Assembly: GCA_009377865.1 (NCBI GenBank)
Contig: WHTH01000004.1
Location: 1-64,000, forward strand
Direction: 5' to 3'
DNA: 64,000 nt
From: Pseudonocardiaceae bacterium
Lineage (GTDB): Bacteria; Actinomycetota; Actinomycetes; Mycobacteriales; Pseudonocardiaceae
The notes under the pieces are model-generated. The model worked only from the letters and a program-made list of their open reading frames with translations. It was not told where the DNA came from and made no database searches. Both the position numbers and the translations under genes were made by a program. This document shows, in pieces, positions 27,848 to 36,368 of this stretch (the first letter of the stretch is position 1; the number at the start of each line of letters is the position of its first letter).

Positions 27848-28528
27848 ATGACGGGACGGCGCACGGCACGGCATGCCGCGGCCGGTGGCGCCCCGGGCCC
27901 GGCAGTGGCGCCGTCGATCGCCCGGGTCAGGATGACCGGCAGGCAGCGCCGGGAGCAGCTACTCGACATCGGTTGCGCGGTCTTCGCCGAGAAGCACTTC
28001 GAGGGCGCCTCCATCGAGGAGGTCGCACACCGCGCCGGCGTGAGCAAGCCGATCGTCTACGAGCACTTCGGCGGCAAGGAGGGGCTCTACGCGGCCGTGG
28101 TGGACCGGGAGATGCGCCGGCTGCTCGACCACATCACCTCGGCGCTGTCGGCGGGCCACCCCCGGGAGCTACTCGAGCAGGCGGCGCTCGCGCTGCTCGA
28201 CTACATCGAGTACTCCTCCGGCGGGTTCCGCATCCTGGTGCGTGATTCGCCGGTGGCCAGTGCGCGCGGATCCTTTTCGAGCCTGCTCAACGACATCGCC
28301 AGCCAGGTGGAGCACGTCCTCGGGCAGGAGTTCGACGCGCGCGGTTATGACACCGGTGTGGCCGGGCTGCTCAGCCAGTCGCTGGTGGGCATGGTGGCGC
28401 TGACCGGGCAGTGGTGGCTCGAGGCGCGCGAGCCTGCCAAGGACGAGGTGGCCGCGCATCTGGTGAACCTCGCGTGGAACGGGCTGTCGCATCTCGAGCA
28501 CGAGCCGCGGCTGCGCACCGCTCGCTAG
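27848..28528 (+). CDS. TetR-family transcriptional regulator
   Basis: 226 residues. After a ~30-residue basic extension, the N-terminal HTH is clear: GRQRREQLLDIGCAVFAEKHFEGASIEEVAHRAGVSKPIVYEHFGGKEGLYAAVVDREM. The rest is an all-helical ligand-binding and dimer domain. Cotranscription with the desaturase and the palindrome upstream of it suggest control of unsaturated fatty acid synthesis, possibly sensing acyl-CoA. That is inference from context. Confidence 0.9.
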   Translation: MTGRRTARHAAAGGAPGPAVAPSIARVRMTGRQRREQLLDIGCAVFAEKHFEGASIEEVAHRAGVSKPIVYEHFGGKEGLYAAVVDREMRRLLDHITSALSAGHPRELLEQAALALLDYIEYSSGGFRILVRDSPVASARGSFSSLLNDIASQVEHVLGQEFDARGYDTGVAGLLSQSLVGMVALTGQWWLEAREPAKDEVAAHLVNLAWNGLSHLEHEPRLRTAR

Positions 28529-28746
28529 CGCCGGATACGTGCCACCCCGCCAGCAGCGGACTGTGGCGGCGGGACGCGCGAGCGCGTAACGATCCTGCGT
28601 CGCATTCGATTATCGCTGCACGGCGGCATCTCGCAGCGACCGGTGGCGGCATGGCAGCACGGTTGGTGAGGCGTCGCGGGGGCAGCACCACGGCCGCGGA
28701 CGGCGATGTCGGCGGCCCTGGTGGCGGGCCTGGAGAGGAGCCCACC

Positions 28747-29223
28747 ATGGACCAGCCGTTGACGTTGGCGACCGTTCTGATCCGGGGCAGGATGTTGCTG
28801 CCCGTCGAATGGGTGTGGCTGGCCCGTGACCCGGCCGCTGTCCGGTTGTGCGTGTCCCGTTCGCAGTACGGGTCGCCTCCCCGCCCGGTTCCGTCGAGGG
28901 AGAACCCGCCGGAGCGCCCCCCGCCCGGGGTGGCGATGTGGTGTGTGGCCCGAGCGCAGCTTCGTGACGCCCTCGCCGGCCGTCGTCCCGGCTTCGGGCA
29001 CGTGGTGCTGGCGACGTCGCCCCACCGGCGGCGGGTGCTGGGCATCGCGCTGTGGACGGCCGACGGGTGGTGGCGAGCCATCACCGACTCCCACGTCGCC
29101 ACACAGTTCCTGGGTGAGTCGTATGCGCACGTCTCATCGGACCGCGAAGCGGTGATGGTAGCTGCTGCCGCGAATCGCCTGGATCCGGCACGCCTCGCTG
29201 AACTCGAGGGCGAGGCGACCTGA
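28747..29223 (+). CDS. Hypothetical protein
   Basis: 158 residues from ATG 28747, with a strong GGAGAGGAG ribosome-binding site. No family recognised. The sequence has a hydrophobic start (LTLATVLIRGRMLLPVEWVWLA), a Pro-rich middle (PPRPVPSRENPPERPPPG) and a C-terminal part with WTADGWWRAITDSHVATQFLG. Codon usage looks coding, and no membrane anchor is convincing. The 218 bases before it contain nothing recognisable. Confidence 0.55.
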   Translation: MDQPLTLATVLIRGRMLLPVEWVWLARDPAAVRLCVSRSQYGSPPRPVPSRENPPERPPPGVAMWCVARAQLRDALAGRRPGFGHVVLATSPHRRRVLGIALWTADGWWRAITDSHVATQFLGESYAHVSSDREAVMVAAAANRLDPARLAELEGEAT

Positions 29224-29249
29224 GGCAGACCGGGCGGGCTGGCCGACAG

Positions 29250-29453
29250 TCAATTGCTGTCGTGGCGGTGCAGATCGTGCTGGGTGTGCGAACCGGCGCC
29301 GGAATTCCCGTTCGGGGACTCCGACGGAGCGTCCGCAGCGGGGGGAGCGTGACGGTCTCGCAGCCGGATCATCCGTCCGAGTAAGAGGGCGAGCGCGATC
29401 GCGAGCATGATCCAGACGACGATCCCGAGGACGATCACCATCGTCGTGCTCAT
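29250..29453 (-). CDS. Small single-pass membrane protein
   Basis: 67 residues: MSTTMVIVLGIVVWIMLAIA plus LALLLG forms one N-terminal transmembrane helix, then RMIRLRDRH and a ~35-residue hydrophilic tail rich in Ser, Asn and His (SHTQHDLHRHDSN). No known family. The positive residues after the helix suggest the tail stays in the cytoplasm; its His content could bind metal, which is speculation. Convergent with the preceding hypothetical gene. Confidence 0.6.
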   Translation of the reverse strand: MSTTMVIVLGIVVWIMLAIALALLLGRMIRLRDRHAPPAADAPSESPNGNSGAGSHTQHDLHRHDSN

Positions 29454-29656
29454 CTGACTCCTGCCGGACGGGGGCTACTTGACCATAACGGCGTCATCGG
29501 TCGCCGCGCAGGCTGACCCACTGGCTCTGGGTCGATCGTGTGATCAGATGCCGCCGATCGCGCAGGTCGCCGGTAACGGACGGCTGCATCGACCCGATCC
29601 CCTGTGCATCGGGCTCACCCGCACGGGCAGGCAGATGGTGATGACGGTGAGATGAG

Positions 29657-30853
29657 GTGATCGTGGGCGTTGTCTACCGGCTCAGCTGCCCGGTGAAGAA
29701 CTACGACTGGGGGTCGGTCGGGGCCCTGTCGCAGCTGCTCGGCCTGCCGGGTGGCGGTGAGCCGGAGGCCGAGTTGTGGATCGGTGCGCACCCGTCGGCG
29801 CCGTCGCTGGCCACCGACACGGTCGGTTGCTGCGTTGCGCTGGACAAGCTCGTCGAAGCCGATCCGCTGCTGGTGGATGGTGCGCCGGGTGGGGCGGGGC
29901 GGCGGCTGCCGCTGCTCAAGGTGCTCGCGGCCGACCGCCCGCTGTCGTTGCAGGTCCATCCGGACGCCGCGCGGGCCGCGCGGCGCTTCGCCCAACAGTG
30001 GCCGGGGTATCAGGATCCGTGGCACAAACCGGAGATGATCTACGCGCTGGAGCCGGTCGAGGTGCTGTGCGGGTTCGTCGCTGCCGCCCGCGCCGCCGAA
30101 CGGCTGGCGGGTCTGGGTGTTGCGGGCCTGGCCGGGCTGGTCGACGTGCTGGGCCGCGGTGACGAGGTCGCCGGCATCCGGCGGGCGATGCGGTGGCTGC
30201 TGACCCTGGCGCCCGGGCACGCGGCCGACCTGGTGACCGACGTGGTCGCCGCCGCGCGGGTGACCGCCGACCCGGCCTATGCCACCGTCGTCGAGCTCGC
30301 AGCCTGGCACCCGCGCGATCCGGGTGTGATCGTGGCGCTGCTGCTCAACCGGCTGACCTTGGCGCCCGGCGAGGCGATGTACGTCGCGCCCAACACCGTC
30401 CACTCCTACCTGCGGGGTGTCGGTGTGGAGGTCATGGCGCCCTCCGACAACGTGCTGCGCGCCGGGCTGACGTCCAAGCGGGTCGACGTCGCCGAACTGC
30501 TCGAGGCCACCGACTACTCGCCGAGACCACCGCGGCTGGTCACACCATCCCGTGTCGGCGTCGAACAGATCTTCGCCCCGGACGTGGACGACTTCGGCCT
30601 GTCGGTGATCTGCTGCCCGTCGACAGCGGCACACGCCTGGCACGACCGGCGACCCCGGACCGTGCTGTGCCTGCACGGCAGCTTCACGCTGACCATCGAC
30701 CACACCGCCACCAGCCTGAACCAGGGCGACGCCGTGTTCATCGGCGCGGGCACCACGGTCGCGCGCCTCGACGGCGCGGGCACCCTGATCAGCGCAGCGC
30801 CACGTGCCACAGCCTTCCAGGCCGAATACAGTAATTCACCCGTACGGTGGTAG
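29657..30853 (+). CDS. manA: Mannose-6-phosphate isomerase, class I
   Basis: 398 residues from GTG 29657 (GTG 29663 is equally possible and better spaced from GAGG). Zinc ligands are visible in LSLQVHPD, WHKPEM and PNTVHSYL, with the catalytic Arg region GLTSKRVDV. It interconverts fructose-6-P and mannose-6-P, feeding GDP-mannose for glycans, polyprenyl-phosphate-mannose (the Pmt donor) and lipoglycans. It stands just before the polysaccharide locus, separated by a 262-base region, so it may be part of that supply or simply housekeeping. Confidence 0.93.
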   Translation: MIVGVVYRLSCPVKNYDWGSVGALSQLLGLPGGGEPEAELWIGAHPSAPSLATDTVGCCVALDKLVEADPLLVDGAPGGAGRRLPLLKVLAADRPLSLQVHPDAARAARRFAQQWPGYQDPWHKPEMIYALEPVEVLCGFVAAARAAERLAGLGVAGLAGLVDVLGRGDEVAGIRRAMRWLLTLAPGHAADLVTDVVAAARVTADPAYATVVELAAWHPRDPGVIVALLLNRLTLAPGEAMYVAPNTVHSYLRGVGVEVMAPSDNVLRAGLTSKRVDVAELLEATDYSPRPPRLVTPSRVGVEQIFAPDVDDFGLSVICCPSTAAHAWHDRRPRTVLCLHGSFTLTIDHTATSLNQGDAVFIGAGTTVARLDGAGTLISAAPRATAFQAEYSNSPVRW

Positions 30854-31115
30854 CGGAACATTCTCTACTACGAAGAGTGCTGGCTTCATACCAGCGCGTC
30901 AACATTTGCCGCAGCTGCGAACCGATTGTCAGATTTCTTACCCCGATCGCTGTAACGAGTGACACACGTTGTGGCGATGTACGGGCCAGGAGAGGGCGAT
31001 CCCGGTCACAGCTGGCTACCGCCCTGCGCAGTCGGCCCGATCTCACCGGACGCGCCCGGCAAGTCGCTTACGCTCCGTGGCCGTCATAGGACGTCGTGCA
31101 TGCGTGGGAGGGGTC
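30854..31115 (+). promoter_or_regulatory. Leader region of the polysaccharide gene cluster
   Basis: 262 bases, AT-richer than their surroundings at the left end. It includes CTGGCTTCATACCAG, a short hairpin with CTGG-T/A-CCAG arms. All eleven downstream genes are packed without gaps, so their main promoter should lie here. I cannot fix -35/-10 boxes. Confidence 0.4.
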
Positions 31116-32570
31116 GTGGCGGTTCAGGTCGATCCGAATGCGAGGATTGAGCGGCGTCGCAGGAGCGTTCCCGTCTCCCGATGGGAGGCCGGTTACCTGC
31201 GAGCGGTGCTGTTCGCCGACCTCGTCATCATCGCGGTCGCGCTTCGCGTCGGGCTCCTGTTCACCGACGGTCGTCTCCTCGGTCAGCTCCCCGGCGCGGT
31301 CGCGGGGATCACGGGTGTGGTGCTGCTCGCCAGTATGGCCACCTGCCGGGTGTGGGAGCAGCGGATCCTCGGACAGGGCGTGGAGGAGTTCCGCCGGCTG
31401 GCTAATGCGGTGCTGGCAACTGTGTTCCTGCTCGGCCTCACCGCGCTGGCGACGGACATCGGGAACTTCCGGCCGTGGGTGTTCGGTGTGCTGCCGGCGA
31501 CCGGACTCTGCCTGGTGACATCCCGGTATGCGATGCGCCGCGTGCTGCACGCGCGGCGCCGGCAGGGCCGTTGCATGTATCCCGTGCTCGTCGCGGGTGA
31601 CCTGGACGGGGTCGCCGACTTCATCGATCGCACCCGCAAGGAGTCGCACAACGGCTGGTTGGTGGCTGGAGTCTGCATCCCCGGCGAGACCAATGATGGC
31701 CCTGCCCACGAGGTCCGGGGAGTGCCGGTGGTGGGCGGGCTGTCCGATGTCCCGGCGCTCGTGCGCGACGGCGGCTACGGCGTCGTCGCGGTGGCGCCGG
31801 CCGCGCACTGGACCCGGCAGCGGCTCCGTGAGCTGGCGTGGGAACTTGAGGGCTCGCCGGCCGAGCTCGTGGTGGCGCCTACGTTGATGGAGGTCACCGG
31901 GCCTCGGCTGCACATCACCCCGGTCTACGGGTTGACGCTGCTGCGGGTCAGCCAGCCGACCTTCACCGGCATCCGCTGGATACTGAAGTCCGTTGTGGAC
32001 CGCGCTGCTGCGCTGCTCGGCCTCCTGGTGATCGCCCCGGTGCTGTTCGCCGTCGCCGTGGCGATCAAGCTCAACGACGGTGGTCCGGTCCTGTTCCGCC
32101 AGCAGCGGATCGGCAAGGGCGGGCGTGCATTCCCGATGCTGAAGTTCCGCTCCATGGTCGTTGACGCCGAACGGCGTCGCGTCGAGCTCGACCACGTCAA
32201 CGAGGGTGCGGGCCTGCTGTTCAAGGTCCGCACCGACCCCAGGGTGACACGTATCGGTAGCGTGCTGCGGCGATACTCCCTCGACGAGTTGCCCCAGCTG
32301 GTCAACGTGCTCACCGGTGACATGTCGATGGTCGGGCCGCGACCGCCGCTGCCCTCCGAGGCGGAGCGGTATGGCTACGACGCCCGCCGTCGGCTGCTGG
32401 TCAAGCCGGGCCTGACCGGACTGTGGCAGGTCTCCGGGCGCAGCGACCTGAGCTGGGAGGAGACGGTCAGCCTCGACCTGCGCTACGTGGAGAACTGGTC
32501 GTTCGCCATGGACGCAGTGATTCTCTGGAAGACCCTGGGCGCAGTGCTGCGAGGTCGCGGTGCCTACTGA
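31116..32570 (+). CDS. Polyprenyl-phosphate sugar-phosphate transferase initiating exopolysaccharide synthesis
   Basis: 484 residues from GTG 31116 with GGGAGGGG upstream. Four N-terminal membrane helices (about residues 25-130) are followed by a nucleotide-binding-like domain (MYPVLVAGDLDGVADFI...), a fifth helix (AAALLGLLVIAPVLFAVAVAI) and the catalytic bacterial sugar-transferase domain with LFRQQRIGKGGRAFPMLKFRSMVVDAE, DELPQLVNVLTGDMSMVGPRPPLPSE and KPGLTGLWQVSGRSDL. It loads the first sugar-phosphate onto undecaprenyl phosphate. It is the first gene of the operon and defines it as a lipid-linked glycan pathway. Confidence 0.94.
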   Translation: MAVQVDPNARIERRRRSVPVSRWEAGYLRAVLFADLVIIAVALRVGLLFTDGRLLGQLPGAVAGITGVVLLASMATCRVWEQRILGQGVEEFRRLANAVLATVFLLGLTALATDIGNFRPWVFGVLPATGLCLVTSRYAMRRVLHARRRQGRCMYPVLVAGDLDGVADFIDRTRKESHNGWLVAGVCIPGETNDGPAHEVRGVPVVGGLSDVPALVRDGGYGVVAVAPAAHWTRQRLRELAWELEGSPAELVVAPTLMEVTGPRLHITPVYGLTLLRVSQPTFTGIRWILKSVVDRAAALLGLLVIAPVLFAVAVAIKLNDGGPVLFRQQRIGKGGRAFPMLKFRSMVVDAERRRVELDHVNEGAGLLFKVRTDPRVTRIGSVLRRYSLDELPQLVNVLTGDMSMVGPRPPLPSEAERYGYDARRRLLVKPGLTGLWQVSGRSDLSWEETVSLDLRYVENWSFAMDAVILWKTLGAVLRGRGAY

Positions 32571-33840
32571 AGCTCGCCCGCGCGTCGATGCCACGGGTAT
32601 CGATGGTCACAAGAATTCTTGCCGGTTGTGCGGCTCGTCGCGGCTGCAGACCTTTCTGGATCTCGGAGCCACCCCCCCGTGCGAACGGTTCCTCACCGCC
32701 GAGCAGCTCGATGAGGCCGAACCGACCTACCCGTTGCACGTGCGGGTTTGCGCCGACTGCCTGCTCGCGCAGCTCCCCCCGATGATCACGCCCGAGGACA
32801 CCTTCACCGAGTACGCGTATTTCTCGTCGTTCTCCGACTCCTGGGTGGCGCACGCCGAGCGGTTCGTCGACGACGCCGTGCGCCGGCTGCGACTGGGATC
32901 CGACTCGTTCGTCGTGGAGGTCGCGAGTAACGACGGCTACCTGCTCCAGCACGCCGTGCACCGGCGGATCCGCTGCCTGGGGATCGAGCCGTCCGTCAAC
33001 GTGAGCGAGGCGGCCCGAGAGCGTGGCGTGCCCACCCGGACGGCGTTCCTCACTCCCGACACCGGTGCAGCGGTGCGCGGCGAGCACGGGCCGGCCGACC
33101 TCGTCGTGGCCAACAATGTCTACGCCCACATCCCCGACGTCGTCGGGTTCACCCGGGGGCTGCGGGAGCTGGTCGCCGATGACGGCTGGGTCTCCGTCGA
33201 GGTCCAGCACCTGCTCACCCTGGTCCGGCACAACCAGTTCGACACGATCTACCACGAGCACTTCCAGTACTACACGGTGGGCACGGCGGCGCGGGCGCTG
33301 GAGTCGGGCGGGTTGGTCCTGGTCGACGTCGAGCTGCTGCCCACACACGGCGGGTCGATCCGGCTGTGGGCGCGGCCTGCAGCGGTGGCGCAGACGCCGT
33401 CGCTCGCCGTGACCTCGGTGCTGGCGGAAGAGCGTGCGGCGGGACTCGACACCCTGGCGGGACACGCCGGTTTCGGACCCGAGGTGGATCGGGTACGGGC
33501 CGACCTGCTGCGGTTCCTGCTCGACGCGTCGGCCGACGGCAAGACCGTGGTGGGCTACGGCGCGCCCGGCAAGGGCAACACCCTGCTCAACTACTGCGGG
33601 ATCCGCACCGACCTGCTGCGCTACACCGTGGACCGCAACCCGTACAAGCACGGCCGGTTCACGCCCGGCATCCGCATCCCCATCCACGCGCCCGAACGCA
33701 TCGCGGCCGACCGGCCCGACTACGTGCTCGTACTGCCGTGGAATCTGCGTGCCGAACTGACCGACGCGCTGTCCTACATCGGTGAGTGGGGCGGCAAGCT
33801 CGTCTTTCCCATCCCGTCCCTGGAGGTCGTCTCGCCATGA
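32560..33840 (+). CDS. Deoxysugar C-methyltransferase (TylC3/NovU type)
   Basis: 426 residues. N-terminal zinc-binding part: CRLCGSS and CADCLLAQ. The central SAM domain has VVEVASNDGYLLQ, VVANNVYAHI and the catalytic-region sequence NQFDTIYHEHFQYYT. The C-terminal Rossmann part has GYGAPGKGNTLLNYCGI and DRNPYKHGRFTPG. Such enzymes add a methyl to carbon 3 of NDP-4-keto-deoxysugars. Starts at GTG 32560, overlapping the previous gene by 11 bases; an ATGA junction couples it to the cytidylyltransferase. Confidence 0.9.
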   Translation: MPTEARPRVDATGIDGHKNSCRLCGSSRLQTFLDLGATPPCERFLTAEQLDEAEPTYPLHVRVCADCLLAQLPPMITPEDTFTEYAYFSSFSDSWVAHAERFVDDAVRRLRLGSDSFVVEVASNDGYLLQHAVHRRIRCLGIEPSVNVSEAARERGVPTRTAFLTPDTGAAVRGEHGPADLVVANNVYAHIPDVVGFTRGLRELVADDGWVSVEVQHLLTLVRHNQFDTIYHEHFQYYTVGTAARALESGGLVLVDVELLPTHGGSIRLWARPAAVAQTPSLAVTSVLAEERAAGLDTLAGHAGFGPEVDRVRADLLRFLLDASADGKTVVGYGAPGKGNTLLNYCGIRTDLLRYTVDRNPYKHGRFTPGIRIPIHAPERIAADRPDYVLVLPWNLRAELTDALSYIGEWGGKLVFPIPSLEVVSP

Positions 33841-34658
33841 AAGTCGTGTTGTTCTGCGGTGGCTACGGGATGCGGATGCGCGATGGCGTGTCCGACGTGC
33901 CGAAGCCGATGGCCAAGGTCGGCCCCAGACCGCTGCTGTGGCACGTCATGCGCTACTACGCGCATTTCGGCCACACCGACTTCGTGCTCTGTCTCGGCTA
34001 CGGCGCCCACCACATCAAGGACTTCTTCCTCAACTACTTCGAGACCGCGTCCAACGACTTCGTGTTCCGCGGCGGCGAGATCGAGCTGCTGTCCTCGGAC
34101 ATCAGTGACTGGACGATCACCTTCGTGCACACCGGGCTCGACTCGCCGATCGGGGAGCGGCTGCGACGAGTGCGCGAACACGTCGACGGCGAGGAGATGT
34201 TCCTGGCCAACTATGCCGACGTTCTCACCGCCGCGCCGCTCGACGACATTATCAGCCGGTTCACAGCCTCCGATGCAACGGCCTCGTTGCTCGCTGTGCC
34301 ACCGCAGTCGGCATTCCACTGCGTGCAGCTCGGCGAGCAGTCGAGGGTGGACGGCATCGTCGCGGTGAACACCATGCCGCTGTGGGAGAACGGTGGCTAC
34401 TTTGTCCTGCGCCAGGAGGTGTTCGACCACCTGCCGGAGAACGGGGACCTGGTCGGCGACGCCTGCACGGAGCTGGCCAAGCGTGGCCGGATGCTGGCAT
34501 ACCCCTATCAGGGTTTCTGGCAACCCGCCGACACCGTGAAGGAGCGGTTGGCCCTGGAGGCGGCCTACGAATCGGGCCGTCGACCGTGGATGCTGTGGGA
34601 ACTGCGGTCCGAACGCAGCCCGCTACAGGACCTCATCGCTGAAGGCGCAGCCAGGTGA
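33837..34658 (+). CDS. Glucose-1-phosphate cytidylyltransferase-like nucleotidyltransferase
   Basis: 273 residues. The N-terminal FCGGYGMRMRDGVSDVPKPMAKVG is the signature loop with catalytic Arg and Lys; LANYADVLTAAP holds the metal-binding Asp, and ENGGYFVLR with GFWQPADTVKERLALE matches RfbF/AscA-type enzymes. It should make CDP-glucose, or a related CDP-sugar, from CTP and sugar-1-phosphate. Together with the adjacent C-methyltransferase this suggests a CDP-linked branched deoxysugar; no separate 4,6-dehydratase is seen in the block. Confidence 0.87.
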   Translation: MKVVLFCGGYGMRMRDGVSDVPKPMAKVGPRPLLWHVMRYYAHFGHTDFVLCLGYGAHHIKDFFLNYFETASNDFVFRGGEIELLSSDISDWTITFVHTGLDSPIGERLRRVREHVDGEEMFLANYADVLTAAPLDDIISRFTASDATASLLAVPPQSAFHCVQLGEQSRVDGIVAVNTMPLWENGGYFVLRQEVFDHLPENGDLVGDACTELAKRGRMLAYPYQGFWQPADTVKERLALEAAYESGRRPWMLWELRSERSPLQDLIAEGAAR

Positions 34659-35323
34659 TGCGCCCGGTGATCCCCGAGCGTCTCGACCACCTGCTGCTGC
34701 TCGGAGCGCACTGCGACGACATCGCCATCGGGGCGGGAGGTGCCGTGCTCGCGCTGTGCCGGGCCCATCCCGGCCTGCGGGTCACCGCGCTCGTGCTGAC
34801 CGGCGCCGGAACCGATCGCGAGACCGAGGAGCGGATGGCGCTGGCCGCGTTCTGCCCCAAGGCTGACGTTTCGGTCACGGTCCTGGACCTCCCCGACGGC
34901 CGCGTTCCGGCGTACTGGGAGCGTGCCAAGGCGGCACTGGAGAAGCTGCGCGCCCGCTGCGATCCGGATCTGATCCTCGCACCCGCCCCGCACGACGCCC
35001 ACCAGGACCACCGCGAGCTCGCCCTGCTGGTTGCGACCGCGTTCCGCGATCATCTGGTGCTCGGCTACGAGATCCTCAAATGGGATGGGGACCTGGTCCA
35101 GCCGCAGGCGTACCTGCCGCTGGACGACGAGGTCCTCGACGAGAAGGTTGCGCTGTTACACGAGCACTACGCCTCGCAGCGGGGCCGGGACTGGTTCAGT
35201 GCCGACGCATTCTCAGGCTTCGCGCGGATCCGCGGCGTGCAGTGCCACGCCCGGTACGCCGAGGCATTCCACGTGTCCAAGTTCGTGCTCGGGGCCGGCG
35301 CGCCCGGCGCCGGGAGGGATTGA
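34655..35323 (+). CDS. PIG-L family deacetylase
   Basis: 222 residues from GTG 34655 (ATG 34658 is an alternative), overlapping the previous stop. Zinc motif: LLGAHCDDIAIGAGGAVLAL near the N-terminus and APHDAHQDHRELALL near 110, the paired motifs of LmbE/PIG-L N-acetyl-sugar deacetylases. It probably deacetylates an N-acetylamino group on a sugar nucleotide or lipid-linked sugar in this pathway. Confidence 0.88.
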   Translation: MMRPVIPERLDHLLLLGAHCDDIAIGAGGAVLALCRAHPGLRVTALVLTGAGTDRETEERMALAAFCPKADVSVTVLDLPDGRVPAYWERAKAALEKLRARCDPDLILAPAPHDAHQDHRELALLVATAFRDHLVLGYEILKWDGDLVQPQAYLPLDDEVLDEKVALLHEHYASQRGRDWFSADAFSGFARIRGVQCHARYAEAFHVSKFVLGAGAPGAGRD

Positions 35324-35327
35324 CATC

Positions 35328-36368
35328 ATGCGGGTTCTGCTCACCGGGCATCAGGGCTACCTCGGCACCGTGCTGGCGCCGGTACTGGCCGCGGCCGGCC
35401 ACGAGGTGGTCGGTCTGGACTCCGGGCTGTTCGCCGACTGCGTGCTCGGCCCCGCGCCACAGGATCCGCCGGGCCTCGCGATGGATCTGCGTGACGTCGA
35501 GCTTGCCGACCTCGCCGGCTTCGACGCGGTGGTGCACCTGGCGGCGCTCTCGAACGACCCGCTGGGCTCACTGGCGCCGCAGATCACCTACGACATCAAC
35601 CAGCACGCCTCCACGCGGCTGGCCACGCTGGCCCGTGATGCCGGTGTGGGGCGATTCCTGTACGCGTCCACCTGCTCGGTCTATGGGGCTGCCGGTGGCG
35701 ACGAGCTCGTCGGTGAGGACGCGCCGCTGTGCCCGGTCACGCCGTACGCGGCGTCCAAGGTGCGGGTCGAGGACGCCCTGTTCGCGCTGGCCGACGACGA
35801 CTTCTGCCCGGTGTCGCTGCGCAACGCGACGGCGTTCGGCTTCTCCCCCCGGCTACGGGCCGACATCGTGCTGAACAACCTCGTCGGGCATGCGGTGCTA
35901 TCGGGTGTGGTTCGGGTGCTGTCCGACGGCACCCCCTGGCGCCCGCTGGTGCACGCCGCCGACCTCGCCGCGGCGTTCCTCGCGGCGCTTGAGGCTCCGC
36001 GCCAAGCGGTGCACGGGAAGGCCTTCAACATCGGCAGCGAGACCAACAACGTCACGGTGGCACAGATCGCCGACGCCGTGGTCGCCACCGTGCCCGGCTC
36101 CACGCTGGCGATCACCGGCGAGAACGGTCCGGACCCCCGCTCCTACCGGGTGGACTTCTCGGCCGTTCGCGCTGCGCTTCCGGAGTTCGATCCGCAGTGG
36201 ACGATCGAGGCGGGTGCCCGTGAGCTGTATCGCGCCTACCTCGCTCACGGCTTGACCCAAGAGGGCTTCGACCGCCGGTTCACCCGGTTGGCCCGGCTCT
36301 CCGACCGGCAGGCAGCCGGTGAGCTCGCCGCGGACATGCGGCCGGTGCGCGCGGGGGCGACGCCGTGA
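35328..36368 (+). CDS. NAD-dependent epimerase/dehydratase (extended SDR)
   Basis: 346 residues from ATG 35328, with GGGAGGGA upstream. Cofactor motif TGHQGYLG at the N-terminus, VVHLAALSNDPLG, STCSVYGAAGG and catalytic YAASK; RPLVHAADLAAAFL and FNIGSETNNVTVAQI support a sugar-nucleotide SDR. It may catalyse 4-epimerisation, reduction or dehydration of the CDP-sugar. The exact reaction cannot be read from sequence. Confidence 0.88.
   Translation: MRVLLTGHQGYLGTVLAPVLAAAGHEVVGLDSGLFADCVLGPAPQDPPGLAMDLRDVELADLAGFDAVVHLAALSNDPLGSLAPQITYDINQHASTRLATLARDAGVGRFLYASTCSVYGAAGGDELVGEDAPLCPVTPYAASKVRVEDALFALADDDFCPVSLRNATAFGFSPRLRADIVLNNLVGHAVLSGVVRVLSDGTPWRPLVHAADLAAAFLAALEAPRQAVHGKAFNIGSETNNVTVAQIADAVVATVPGSTLAITGENGPDPRSYRVDFSAVRAALPEFDPQWTIEAGARELYRAYLAHGLTQEGFDRRFTRLARLSDRQAAGELAADMRPVRAGATP

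Noticed and set aside
30854-31115. Small ORF upstream of the polysaccharide operon
   Set aside because: An 80-codon frame overlaps the leader with no ribosome-binding site and Arg-rich shadow composition; treated as regulatory space.
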